NCBI RefSeq assembly: GCF_019355935.1
Contig: NZ_CP079925.1
Location: 682,001-746,000 of the forward strand
Source: Comamonas sp. Y33R10-2
GTDB lineage: Bacteria; Pseudomonadota; Gammaproteobacteria; Burkholderiales; Burkholderiaceae_C
Reading direction: 5' to 3'
Length of the DNA: 64,000 nt
Shown: in pieces, positions 33,734-41,491 of the stretch
Layout of the letters: each line of letters starts with the position of its first letter
How positions within the stretch are numbered: position 1 is the first letter of the stretch
The notes under the pieces: generated by a model
What the model saw: only the letters and a program-made list of their open reading frames with translations
The model's database searches: none
Told to the model about the DNA's origin: nothing
Program-made: the position numbers and the translations under genes

Positions 33734-34398
33734 TAGTTGGGCACTCCTGCACCGTTGTCTGCGTGGGTGTGGAGGCCGCCCACGCTCTTGCCGTTGTGCG
33801 TGAGCTGGTCACCCTGAATATTGAAATTGCCAGTGATGGTGGACGTGCCCCCGCTGCCACCACCATCCACGCTGATGCCGCCCGCAATGGAAACATTGCC
33901 GCCGAAATCTGATTGCGGACTATCGACCGCGTAATGTGGGGTCTGCAGCGTGGTGCCACTGGGTGTGATGGTGAGTGTGGAGTCGCCCACCTTGAGCTGG
34001 ATGCAGCTGGCAATGTCAAAGACCAGCGTGCCTGAAGCACGGTCGTGCTGCCAGTAATCGGTGGCGCTGAAGTCGTGGCGCTCTATATCTGCTGCATCGG
34101 CGTTTTGCGGCATGTCTTCACAGAACAGACCGGGCAGGGCAATGGCCTGCGCCAGATCACCACCGGGGGCAAGCAGCAAGCATTCTTCATTAATGGCAGG
34201 TACGCGCCAGTGGCGGGCTTGATTGCCACCACCAGCGGCCAGTGTGAGCCATGGCAGCCAGTCGGTCAGCAGCTCACCGGTTCGGATACGGCAGCGGGCG
34301 ATGCTGGGGTTCACGGCCTCCACTCGGCCTGTGCGCACGATGTTGTTCATCTGACGCAACTGCTCGGTGGGGCTTTGGTCTGGCATATCAAAAGACAT
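33733..34398 (-). CDS. V: Baseplate spike protein gpV
   Basis: 221 residues: OB-fold N-terminal domain (VRTGRVEAVNPSIARCRIRT, WLPWLTLAAGGGNQARHWRV), a beta-helix region rich in Gly/Thr, and the C-terminal LHTHADNG with the HxH metal-binding tip motif of phage membrane-piercing spikes. In P2, V follows S; here 3.1 kb of other DNA lies between them. Confidence 0.94.
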   Translation of the reverse strand: MSFDMPDQSPTEQLRQMNNIVRTGRVEAVNPSIARCRIRTGELLTDWLPWLTLAAGGGNQARHWRVPAINEECLLLAPGGDLAQAIALPGLFCEDMPQNADAADIERHDFSATDYWQHDRASGTLVFDIASCIQLKVGDSTLTITPSGTTLQTPHYAVDSPQSDFGGNVSIAGGISVDGGGSGGTSTITGNFNIQGDQLTHNGKSVGGLHTHADNGAGVPN

Positions 34399-34566
34399 GA
34401 CAGCGATGGTGCCGAGGCCCTCGCGCGAGCGCTAGCTTAGACGTCTGTAGTGGTAGGCTCTACAAGATTCGTGCAGGTGCTGAAGGATCACTATAGGCCA
34501 GAAGCAGTCATCGGAGCTCGTCAAATGTCGTGGCAGCATTGAAGCTCAAGGCACATTGACACCGCT

Positions 34567-34842
34567 TCAATCGAATAGCCAAAAATATGCGCCCGAAGCG
34601 GCACATGCCAAAGCCATTACTAAGAAAACCCAGTGCAAGCCTGGAATGCCTTCAGCCCCTGTGTACTTGTGGGAGTGTGAAGTCCCTTGTTCTCCCACTG
34701 ACAAGGGGTCGACTCCCACAGCTCTGCCAGACGCGGGGGAGACAGCCCAAACTCGATGATTCACCGAATGGTGAAACTGAAATGCGTCGTAGGCCAAATA
34801 TCCAAAAAAGATTGCGAGTGCAAAGAACCAGAGTGGCGACAT
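34567..34842 (-). CDS. Two-TM hypothetical protein (91 aa) between V and the cargo
   Basis: TM about 3-20 (LWFFALAIFFGYLAYDAF) and TM about 70-88 (WVFLVMALACAASGAYFW) with a His/Ser-rich loop. GAGG lies six bases before the ATG. Family not recognised. It occupies the S-V gap, where P2 also carries a non-essential gene. Confidence 0.6.
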   Translation of the reverse strand: MSPLWFFALAIFFGYLAYDAFQFHHSVNHRVWAVSPASGRAVGVDPLSVGEQGTSHSHKYTGAEGIPGLHWVFLVMALACAASGAYFWLFD

Positions 34843-35282
34843 CCGAAGCCTCGGTTGTTATGGAGGTGACTTGGTCATTATTGGCTCAAGCCCCAAGAGT
34901 TTGTTAGAGCTTTGGAAGGTAGCTGCACGCCATAGTTAACCAATGTCTCTTTTGGGTCGATAGCACGCACTCACATTTGTGCAAAAGAGTAAAGCACGTG
35001 GACACTGCACTCAGCTCGCCCTGAAACTGCAGCACCGTTTCATTGGCGAAATCCTCGGTATGAGGTGGCTGGCATTTTGCAGCCAGCGATTTCCTGCGTT
35101 TGAGTGGCGTTTGAGCTTATGACCACTCGACCTTGGAAATAGGATTTGAAGGAGTGGTTCACTGAGGTGCAATTCCCCCCTGATGAGTTAGGTAGGCCGG
35201 TGTTTTAGGCCTACCGCTCAAAACTAGGTGATTACTTCAGCAGCGCCCAAGCCGGAACCACCTCTTTCTGAGAACGCTTCGC
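34843..35282. other. Gene-free stretch with a remnant of gene S
   Basis: 440 bp with no intact gene. 35023-35050 matches gene S at 37694-37721 (25 of 28 bases). A hairpin GGTAGGCC/GGCCTACC (35191-35198 and 35208-35215) lies between the remnant and the solute-binding gene, but without a T-run on the minus strand. Nothing else identified. Confidence 0.5.
34990..35058 (-). pseudogene. Degenerate fragment of tail completion gene S
   Basis: One minus-strand frame reads EDFANETVLQFQGE, against GFANEAVVQFLGR in intact gpS at 37.7 kb. The frame decays on both sides. It marks the left border of the inserted solute-binding genes. Confidence 0.6.
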
Positions 35283-36104
35283 TTATTGGGTGCCGCGCAA
35301 ATTCGCCTGAGTGACCCAGCGCGCTAAATCGCCTTTGGACTTGCTGGCATTCACGAAGCGTTCGATATGCGGTACGCCAGCGGCGCGCCCTTTGGGCAAA
35401 CCAATCGCAAATGTTTCAAGACCCCAGGAGCCATCAAGCACCTTTGTACCGGGTGTCTGGTCTTTCATCTCAAACAAAATTGACTTGTTGGTCGCAAAGC
35501 CATCTAGTTCGCCAGAAGTTAGCTTTTGGCGCGCAACTGCCAATGAAGGCTGCGGCAGCAACTGTGCTTTGGGGTAGATGGTCTTCAGCTCTTCACCGGT
35601 TGAGCTGCCTGCGCTCACACCTACCTTGGCAGATATGCTCTTGAGCTGATCGAGGTTTGAAATCATGCTCTTGGGGCTGACCAATATGCTTTTTTCAATA
35701 TTCAACACGGTGGGCGTAAAGTCCAGAAAGGCTTTGCGCTCTGTTGTTGCGTTTGTAAAGACAAAGTCGACATCCCCCTTTTTGGCGGCAGCCAATACGT
35801 CCGCATTCTTATCAAATACCACTGGTACAAATGGCACGCCGATGTTGCTTGCTAAAGCTTTGCCCATGGCATAGGCCACACCGTTTGGTTCATCGCCTGC
35901 GGCAGCAGGAATCATTGATGTGGGGCTGCCCTTGTAGACACCCACGCGCAGCACACCCGTGGGCGCAATAGCTTTGACTTCTTGTGCAGACGCTACCAGC
36001 GTAACGCTACCTGACGCAGGAGATTGGAGCGGCGTTAGCTGCGAGCAGCCGCTCATAGCCAGTGCGGCTACTAAAAGCAGGGAATGGAAGTATTTCTTGT
36101 GCAT
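35283..36104 (-). CDS. Family 3 extracellular solute-binding lipoprotein (ABC type), prophage cargo
   Basis: 273 residues from ATG 36104 with AGGAG five bases upstream. MHKKYFHSLLLVAALAMSGC is a lipoprotein signal with lipobox AMSGC. GVLRVGVYKGSPTSMIP, VDFVFTNATTERKAFLDFTP and KSMISNLDQLKSISAKVGV are the SBP_bac_3 amino-acid-binding fold. Lacks any permease or ATPase partner here. Downstream of the Bug gene on the same strand; inserted in the tail operon between V and S. Confidence 0.85.
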   Translation of the reverse strand: MHKKYFHSLLLVAALAMSGCSQLTPLQSPASGSVTLVASAQEVKAIAPTGVLRVGVYKGSPTSMIPAAAGDEPNGVAYAMGKALASNIGVPFVPVVFDKNADVLAAAKKGDVDFVFTNATTERKAFLDFTPTVLNIEKSILVSPKSMISNLDQLKSISAKVGVSAGSSTGEELKTIYPKAQLLPQPSLAVARQKLTSGELDGFATNKSILFEMKDQTPGTKVLDGSWGLETFAIGLPKGRAAGVPHIERFVNASKSKGDLARWVTQANLRGTQ

Positions 36105-36182
36105 AAAGTCTCCTCTCCACCGAAGGACTACAGCAGCTGCATACGCACTGAGCATGCAGCCACCCGCAATAACGATCAGGGC

Positions 36183-37157
36183 TTAATCGGCTTTAATACC
36201 GGCTGTTTTGATCAACTTGCCTAGTTCTGAAGACTCTTTCTTCACAAACTGAGCAAACTGTGCTGGTGTTCCTGTCATGGGAGATGCGCCGATCTCCCCC
36301 AGTTTCTTTTGAACTTCAGGGGATGCCACCGCCTTGTTCAGCGACTGGTTCAATGTTGCGATCACAGCAGCGGGAGTTCCTGCAGGAGCGGTAAGACCCC
36401 ACCACACAGTTGCGTTCACGTCATAGCCCTGTGACTTGGCAGTCTTGACCTGAGGCAGCAAACGAGAACCTGCATCGTTAAGCACTGCCAAGGGGCGCAG
36501 CTTTCCTGCAGCGATGTGGCCTGTGACTTCCAGGGGGTTAATGGTCATGAAGTCCAAACGACCACCTAGTAAATCAGTCACTGCTGCGGAGCCACCCTTA
36601 TAAGGAACATGTACTCCCTTAAAACCACCCGAAGCCATCAATTGTTCGCTGGCCATGTGGCCTGAGCTCCCAACGCCAGCAGTGCCAAAGCTCAATGCTT
36701 CGGGCTTGGACTTGCCTGCTTTGACAAGTTCATCAAGTGTCTTGATTGGAGAGTTGGTATTCACCACAACAACCAAAGCAGCCTCAGCAATGCGACCGAT
36801 GTACTCAAATGCGGTATCTGGGTCGTAGCTGAGCTTGTTGTACAGAGCCTTGTTGGTTGTCAGCGTGTTCGATGCAGTCAGCAGGGTGTAGCCATCAGGG
36901 GCACTGCGCGCCACGGTCTGCATGCCAATATTGGTGCCGCCACCGGGCTTGTTATCCACCACAATGGACTGATTCAGATTCTGTGCCATGGCGGTGGTTA
37001 CCAGGCGAGTGATGATGTCGACACCGCCTGCTGGTGAGTAGGGTACAACCACCGTGATGGAGCGCTCTGGAAAATCAGCGGCGTGAGCCGCAACAGTAAA
37101 AGTGAGCGCGGCCAAGCTGGCTGCAACCGCCAGAGATCGACGTGTGATGGTGTGCAT
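36183..37157 (-). CDS. Bug/TctC-family periplasmic solute receptor, prophage cargo
   Basis: 324 residues from ATG 37157 (MHTITRRSLAVAASLAALTF, signal peptide ending AHA), then ADFPERSITVVVPYSPAGG, VVDNKPGGGTNIGMQTVA, VHVPYKGGSAAVTDLLGG: a complete Bug protein. AAGGAT precedes the start. Its ligand is unknown and no TctA/TctB partner is present. Possible LysR stump diverges from it. Co-directional with phage late genes, but separated by 360 bases of its own upstream region. Confidence 0.92.
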   Translation of the reverse strand: MHTITRRSLAVAASLAALTFTVAAHAADFPERSITVVVPYSPAGGVDIITRLVTTAMAQNLNQSIVVDNKPGGGTNIGMQTVARSAPDGYTLLTASNTLTTNKALYNKLSYDPDTAFEYIGRIAEAALVVVVNTNSPIKTLDELVKAGKSKPEALSFGTAGVGSSGHMASEQLMASGGFKGVHVPYKGGSAAVTDLLGGRLDFMTINPLEVTGHIAAGKLRPLAVLNDAGSRLLPQVKTAKSQGYDVNATVWWGLTAPAGTPAAVIATLNQSLNKAVASPEVQKKLGEIGASPMTGTPAQFAQFVKKESSELGKLIKTAGIKAD

Positions 37158-37454
37158 TGAATATCCTTGAGAAATACAAATAAGCGCATTCCGAGGACAT
37201 ATGTGGTCACCAACGCCACACCATTGCAATGAGCTGTGTGAGTCTTGCTGAGGGGGTATCCACCCATGCCACCCAGAAAACAAGGCGCCAGATCACAAGC
37301 GTAGTTGCATAGCTTGCATTTGCTTACTATCGTTAATACCGGGAGTGGAGATGTTTTTTAGTATCACATCAACAACTCCTATCAGTTGAGATGGGTAACC
37401 TTTATCACCCCATGGCTAGGTTTTAGCAGCTCGCATCACACGGGATTGAACCGG
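37158..37454. other. Upstream region of the cargo Bug gene
   Basis: About 300 bases with no gene. It should hold the Bug promoter, and a LysR operator if the stump at 37455 is a former regulator. I see no clear -35/-10 pair I would defend. Confidence 0.35.
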
Positions 37455-37517
37455 CTGAACTACACCAGTCGACAGATTGAAAATTTTGTTGATGCCGCAC
37501 CTTATGCGGGGTGTTGA
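37455..37517 (+). pseudogene. Possible N-terminal stump of a divergent LysR gene
   Basis: A plus-strand frame reads LNYTSRQIENFVDAAPYAGC then stop. The spacing NYT-x-RQI-x-x-FV-x-A-A is the usual first helix of LysR proteins that accompany Bug genes. It begins with CTG rather than ATG and ends 6 bases before gene S, just where recombination with the phage would have cut it. Short, so tentative. Confidence 0.35.
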
Positions 37518-37523
37518 AATCTT

Positions 37524-37982
37524 CTAGGACGTTGCTGTGATTGATTCAAGTATGAAATCCCGAATTTCTTCGAGCTGATGTTCATTGATACCAAGCATCG
37601 GCCGAGCAGGGTAGTCATACTCTGCACCGCCCGGGTTCACAAAGTCACGCAGCCCGAGATGATGCACGCGGGCAATGCGCTCAGCCCTCCCTAGAAACTG
37701 CACCACTGCTTCATTGGCGAAGCCCCTGGCTTTGAGGTTGCGGGCATTGCGCAGCTTGCGAAACATGGGGCCTTGCCTGAGCTTTCCTCTGGCATCGTGG
37801 GCGCGGTGTTTGCGTGGTTCCCAGGCCTCACCCTCAGGGCTGGTCTGGGCGGCCATGGTTTGCTGATTGGCTTTGCGTAAGCTGAGCGCAACCTCGCGGG
37901 CCAACTGGCGGCGCTGCGCGGGCTCCAGTTTGTGGAGCAGTGGCACCAGCCAGTCTTCCAAGCGTTCAAGATCATCGGCCAT
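37524..37982 (-). CDS. S: Tail completion protein gpS
   Basis: 152 residues from ATG 37982: MADDLERLEDWLVPLLHKLE, GEAWEPRKHRAHDARGKLR, GFANEAVVQFLGRAERIARV and HHLGLRDFVNP are gpS/Mu virion-morphogenesis signatures. Intact. A partial second copy lies at 35.0 kb. Confidence 0.93.
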   Translation of the reverse strand: MADDLERLEDWLVPLLHKLEPAQRRQLAREVALSLRKANQQTMAAQTSPEGEAWEPRKHRAHDARGKLRQGPMFRKLRNARNLKARGFANEAVVQFLGRAERIARVHHLGLRDFVNPGGAEYDYPARPMLGINEHQLEEIRDFILESITATS

Positions 37983-37993
37983 GGTTAAGCGCT

Positions 37994-38500
37994 TTATCCA
38001 TGATGCAGAGGGGGCGGAGCCGGATAGCTCCACTCAGCTATCTGCTGGCCCTCAAACATTACTTTCCAGTTCTCGGCTTGGTGCAGGTGGTCTGGCGGCT
38101 GGTCATCCACATGGGTGAGGTTGACTTGACCCGGGGTACCTTCGATAGGGCGGCACAGGACGCGCTCGGTCAGTTCCAGATCAAGGACGAAGTCCATGGC
38201 ATTGACGTTGAGGTAGTCCACATCAAAGCGGATACCGGTCTTGTTTTTGTCGGGGTTGGCCAGCATCTCGTTCTGGTTGTGGTGCAACCAGGGCAGCAGC
38301 AAGGCCACGATCACATCTGCGTGCAGCGTCCAGTCGCAAAAAATCAGGCGCAGCGTGTATTCGTACTGCCAGCTCAGCGACTTGGTGGCCGTGGCGCGTA
38401 CCCTCCCTCCACGAATGAGCATGATCAGCCGTTCCGGGTCGCGCTGCAGCTCAGGCAGTCCTGCGGTCAGGTGCTCGCGTAGGTTAATTGGTTTGAGCAT
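37994..38500 (-). CDS. R: Tail completion protein gpR
   Basis: 168 residues from ATG 38500 (MLKPINLREHLTAGLPELQR). It contains YTLRLIFCDWTLHADVIVAL and LTERVLCRPIEGTPGQVNLT, typical gpR. Overlaps the Rz gene by 17 bases and ends 11 bases before S. Confidence 0.92.
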   Translation of the reverse strand: MLKPINLREHLTAGLPELQRDPERLIMLIRGGRVRATATKSLSWQYEYTLRLIFCDWTLHADVIVALLLPWLHHNQNEMLANPDKNKTGIRFDVDYLNVNAMDFVLDLELTERVLCRPIEGTPGQVNLTHVDDQPPDHLHQAENWKVMFEGQQIAEWSYPAPPPLHHG

Positions 38501-39068
38501 GAGAGGACTCCAGAACTGCAAGATGACGTTGCCATGCGGCCCAGTTTTGCTGCAGCTGGGCATAACGGTCTATGCAGTAGTTCAGTTCCCGGATGGCTTT
38601 GTCTCCATCGTGGGAGATGTCAGCAAGATCTGCTGCTGCCGCTGGGTCAAGTTGGGCGTACGTTTTTGCAGGCCCAGTGCTAGAGGCTGGGGCGGCAGTG
38701 CTTCCAGCAGATTCACACCGGGCGGGCAGGATGACGGGGACGCGCACGCTGACAGCGCCAGAGCGCACAGCAGCAGCATGGGTGTGGTGGGATGCATTGG
38801 CGGTTCCTTGTTCAGTATCAAGCTGGCTGCGCAATTGGGCGACGAGGGTGGTTTGCTGCTGAGTTTGGATGGCGTGCTGGTTGCGCAGCCAGGTGGTTGC
38901 CAGAGAGGTGCGGCGCTGGGTGTCTTGCAGCTCGGCATGCTGGCGGGTGGCGATGCGTTTGCCCTCATAGAAAACACCGACATAGAAAGTGGCAACGAGC
39001 AGAGCGGCGACGGTGGCAATAAGGGTTGCGAGTGAGGTGGCGGTATAGCCTTGTTCACGGTGATTCAT
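38484..39068 (-). CDS. Rz-like inner-membrane spanin (LysB position)
   Basis: 194 residues: an N-terminal TM (about 12-33), then a long helical, Gln-rich periplasmic segment (QHAELQDTQRRTSLATTWL), an Ala-rich hinge and a helical C-terminus with NYCIDRYAQLQQNW. This is the Rz/i-spanin plan. A complete lipoprotein gene (Rz1) is nested out of frame. ATGA overlap with the endolysin gene. Confidence 0.85.
   Translation of the reverse strand: MNHREQGYTATSLATLIATVAALLVATFYVGVFYEGKRIATRQHAELQDTQRRTSLATTWLRNQHAIQTQQQTTLVAQLRSQLDTEQGTANASHHTHAAAVRSGAVSVRVPVILPARCESAGSTAAPASSTGPAKTYAQLDPAAAADLADISHDGDKAIRELNYCIDRYAQLQQNWAAWQRHLAVLESSHAQTN
38582..38797 (-). CDS. Rz1-like outer-membrane lipoprotein spanin nested inside Rz
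   Basis: From ATG 38797 (AAGGAA upstream): MHPTTPMLLLCALALSACAS, lipobox LSAC, then a short Pro/Leu/Gln-rich chain, 71 residues in all. Entirely inside the Rz gene in another frame, as in P2 lysB/lysC. With Rz it would fuse the two membranes at lysis. Confidence 0.8.
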   Translation of the reverse strand: MHPTTPMLLLCALALSACASPSSCPPGVNLLEALPPQPLALGLQKRTPNLTQRQQQILLTSPTMETKPSGN

Positions 39069-39631
39069 GGGCCATCTTTCAGGGCGGTATGACAGTTACC
39101 GGTTTCAGCCTGACGCCGGTTGGCCAGACCTTTGACGAAGATGTACTCGCGCTGACCTTTGGCATTGATGCGGCTGGTAAAGCTCCAGACGGGTTTGCCG
39201 CTGTCGCTGACGGACAGCCGCTGACAGCCTAGTGACCAGTTGCCTGCATTGAAGGCTTGCATGGCAAGGCTTGTGCAGGTGGATGGGGTGCCGTTGTTCC
39301 AGGCGTGGCTGCTGGCCATGTCAAACACGCCTTGCGGAGGCAGACGCTTGAAGCACTGGCCTAGCTGGGTCTGCACTTTGACAAGGGCGGCTTGCTCCTC
39401 TCGGGCGCATTTTTCCGCGCCCCAGTACTCGCCCACCACCAGAGGGGTGGTTGTGACATGGCGTGTGAGACCTCGGCAGACCGTGGGCAGGCCAGCGGCG
39501 AGTTTGTCGGCATAGACGGTGTGCTGGTTGCCCCCTTCCCACTGACTCAGAAAGCCGACCAGCGAGGCGGAAGCCAGCACGAGGCTGCCCGCCAAGTGCG
39601 GGAAGTAGTGAGGGAGTGGGCGCGGACTCAT
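39065..39631 (-). CDS. SAR-type lysozyme endolysin (gpK position)
   Basis: 188 residues. The N-terminus is a weakly hydrophobic signal-arrest-release segment (LAGSLVLASASLVGFLSQ, rich in Gly/Ala/Ser), immediately followed by the catalytic WEGG (E32), D42 and T50 in PTVCRGLT, the R21-type glycoside hydrolase 24 triad. It cuts peptidoglycan after release from the membrane. ATGA overlaps with the holin and Rz genes. Confidence 0.88.
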   Translation of the reverse strand: MSPRPLPHYFPHLAGSLVLASASLVGFLSQWEGGNQHTVYADKLAAGLPTVCRGLTRHVTTTPLVVGEYWGAEKCAREEQAALVKVQTQLGQCFKRLPPQGVFDMASSHAWNNGTPSTCTSLAMQAFNAGNWSLGCQRLSVSDSGKPVWSFTSRINAKGQREYIFVKGLANRRQAETGNCHTALKDGP

Positions 39632-39834
39632 TCTTTAACCTCGCCGGTTTGCGCTGCCTTGCTCCACTTCCAGATCAGCCAGGCGATTTGCAGCAGCAGG
39701 TAAATGACTGTGAGCCAGGTGACGACATCGGCCATGCTCCAGCTTTGCACGTTAGCGGTGGCGGCCACGATGACAGGGGGCGCCCCTTTGGCGGCCTCGG
39801 CCATGCCGGATTGCACAAATTCTTGCTTGTTCAT
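39628..39834 (-). CDS. Holin-like membrane protein
   Basis: 68 residues from ATG 39834 with a TM about 36-56 (VVTWLTVIYLLLQIAWLIW), a weaker hydrophobic stretch about 18-28 and a charged tail. Located between X and the endolysin, the P2 holin (Y) position. With a SAR endolysin, it would act as a pinholin; that is inference. Confidence 0.8.
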   Translation of the reverse strand: MNKQEFVQSGMAEAAKGAPPVIVAATANVQSWSMADVVTWLTVIYLLLQIAWLIWKWSKAAQTGEVKE

Positions 39835-39839
39835 GGTGT

Positions 39840-40049
39840 TCAGTCCCAGAGCTGTGTGATGGGTTTGGGCTGGGCTTGCGGCAGGGCAGGCATGACGACC
39901 AGCATTCCTTGCGGTAGCACGAGGCCCAGCGCGGCCAGACCGGGGTTGGCCTGAAGCACGGCTTCTGTCATGCCGAGGGTGCGGCCGTAGTGGCGCCAGC
40001 AAAGGGCATCAACGGTTTCGCCCTGAATGGTGCGCAGCTGGGTGGTCAT
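39840..40049 (-). CDS. X: Tail protein X (LysM-like)
   Basis: 69 residues with RTIQGETVDALCWRHYGRTL and VLQANPGLAALGLVLPQGML, the LysM-like fold of gpX. It starts 3 bases after L's stop and ends 5 before the holin. Confidence 0.92.
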   Translation of the reverse strand: MTTQLRTIQGETVDALCWRHYGRTLGMTEAVLQANPGLAALGLVLPQGMLVVMPALPQAQPKPITQLWD

Positions 40050-40052
40050 GGC

Positions 40053-40541
40053 TCAGAGCAGCTCTACGGTGCAGCGAGCGCGACCGAGCAGGTCGGAGAT
40101 GGCCCAGCGCTGTTTGCGGCGGTGCTCATCGACTTCCACAACGAGCGCTTGCATGACTTGATCTTCTTTGCCGGTGCCGTTGGGAAGGGTGGAGAGGTTG
40201 CGGTAGGCCTCGGCCAGATCAGCCATGAGCCCGTAGTGCACGGCGCGGGCGTAGTAGAGAAGCTTGGCGCTTTTGCCACCGATGGCTGGAGCTGGTACGT
40301 CGCCCAGGCTGGCGTAGCCCCAGCGGCTTTGCTGCTCATGCTGGTACTCGGCCAGCTCTGCGTTGACGGCGAGCATGGCATCCATGAGGGCGGGGCGCAG
40401 GCGGTCTGAGGTGACGGTGCCTCCAAGGCGGCAAGCGTTGCGCACTTCAGCAGGGCTGAGGTCGGGGAACCAGCCGTCATTGGTGACAACGGGCTCTGCG
40501 GTGGAGCTAGGCGGGTTGGCGGTAATGACGAAGCTGTTCAT
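40053..40541 (-). CDS. L: Head completion protein gpL
   Basis: 162 residues: NDGWFPDLSPAEVRNACRLG and LTSDRL-type TVTSDRLRPALMDAMLAVNA, with LYYARAVHYGLMADLAEAYR. A gpL head-tail joining protein. 144 bases separate it from M. Confidence 0.92.
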   Translation of the reverse strand: MNSFVITANPPSSTAEPVVTNDGWFPDLSPAEVRNACRLGGTVTSDRLRPALMDAMLAVNAELAEYQHEQQSRWGYASLGDVPAPAIGGKSAKLLYYARAVHYGLMADLAEAYRNLSTLPNGTGKEDQVMQALVVEVDEHRRKQRWAISDLLGRARCTVELL

Positions 40542-40685
40542 AGCGCAGAAGGTGGTGACGGGGTGAAAGTTGTTGCTGAGGGGAAGCCAAGGGGGCGGTG
40601 GTCCCTGCCTTTGGTCATGCGCGGTTTGTGACCGGCTGGCCGCAGGCAGGGAGCCGCCCGGGTGCGGGGTTCGCTCTGCTGGGGG

Positions 40686-41408
40686 CTATGGAGCCGCCGA
40701 AGACCCGAGCAGGTCTTTGATGCGGCGCTCCAGTCGCTCCACGTCTTTTTTGACGCCAACCTTGTCGTTCAAGGCCATGGCGCGGGTGAGGTGGTCGATG
40801 GCCAGCGAGGCCATGTCGAGTTGCAGTTCTTTGACGTCCACGTCTTGCGTAGATGTTTTGCCCATGCAGGCCCAGCCAATGGCTTTGTGAAGCTTGGCGC
40901 GTGCCTGGTCGTGAGCATCGTGGCCGGTGGTGAGCTGGTCGACCTTGGCGAGGGTGACAAGGGCTTGCTGGCCTGTGATCTGGCCCTTAAGGGCGGCTTC
41001 ACTGACTTCATCGAGAAGCAAAGTGGCCAGGTTGCGGTTGTACTGGTCGGGCAGGGCCAGCTGGTGGCGGATGGCGTAATCGGCCAGCTGCAGGCCCTGA
41101 AGCCAGTTGCCCACGTCGAGATGCCAGACGAGGGTGGTGGTGACTACGGGGTCTTGTGCACCGGCATCGGCTTCCAGTACGCCATCAAGGTAGTTGTCGA
41201 AGTCAGCCAGCATGGTGCGCTTGGCTTCGATCTTGCGCTCCACCGACTGAATGCCTTTGAGAGTGCGCAGGTGCTGGTGGAGCTGGGCGAGCATGAGCTC
41301 GTGCTCGGCACCTTGCATGGGGCCGTGCGGGTCTGTGGCAGCCGCCGCTTCGGCCTGCTGTGCGGCCAGCACGCGCGCGCGGTGGCGTTGGGCGGGGGTC
41401 ATGGGCAT
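40686..41408 (-). CDS. M: Terminase small subunit gpM
   Basis: 240 residues. MPMTPAQRHRARVLAAQQAE, LRTLKGIQSVERKIEAKRTM and QDPVVTTTLVWHLDVGNWLQ are gpM features. It recognises cos and works with gpP to cut and package DNA. Confidence 0.92.
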   Translation of the reverse strand: MPMTPAQRHRARVLAAQQAEAAAATDPHGPMQGAEHELMLAQLHQHLRTLKGIQSVERKIEAKRTMLADFDNYLDGVLEADAGAQDPVVTTTLVWHLDVGNWLQGLQLADYAIRHQLALPDQYNRNLATLLLDEVSEAALKGQITGQQALVTLAKVDQLTTGHDAHDQARAKLHKAIGWACMGKTSTQDVDVKELQLDMASLAIDHLTRAMALNDKVGVKKDVERLERRIKDLLGSSAAP

Positions 41409-41428
41409 GGGTGTTGGGTGTCCTGTTT

Positions 41429-41466
41429 AAAAAAAGGCCGCCGCGCCCGTTGTGGCAACGGCGGCC
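41429..41466 (-). terminator. Intrinsic terminator between N and M, inside the late operon
   Basis: On the minus strand GGCCGCC (41466-41460), a loop, GGCGGCC (41442-41436) and TTTTTTT (41435-41429). It stands between the capsid and terminase genes, so it would reduce readthrough from N into M. Confidence 0.7.
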
Positions 41467-41491
41467 AAGGCCTCGCCGGAGACAACAGCGA

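Noticed and set aside
35191..35215. Hairpin after the solute-binding gene as a terminator
   Set aside because: The stem is good, but no T-run follows on the minus strand.
37430..37470. GATTGAACCGG string resembling a tRNA T arm
   Set aside because: No acceptor or anticodon arm around it; better read as part of the possible LysR stump.
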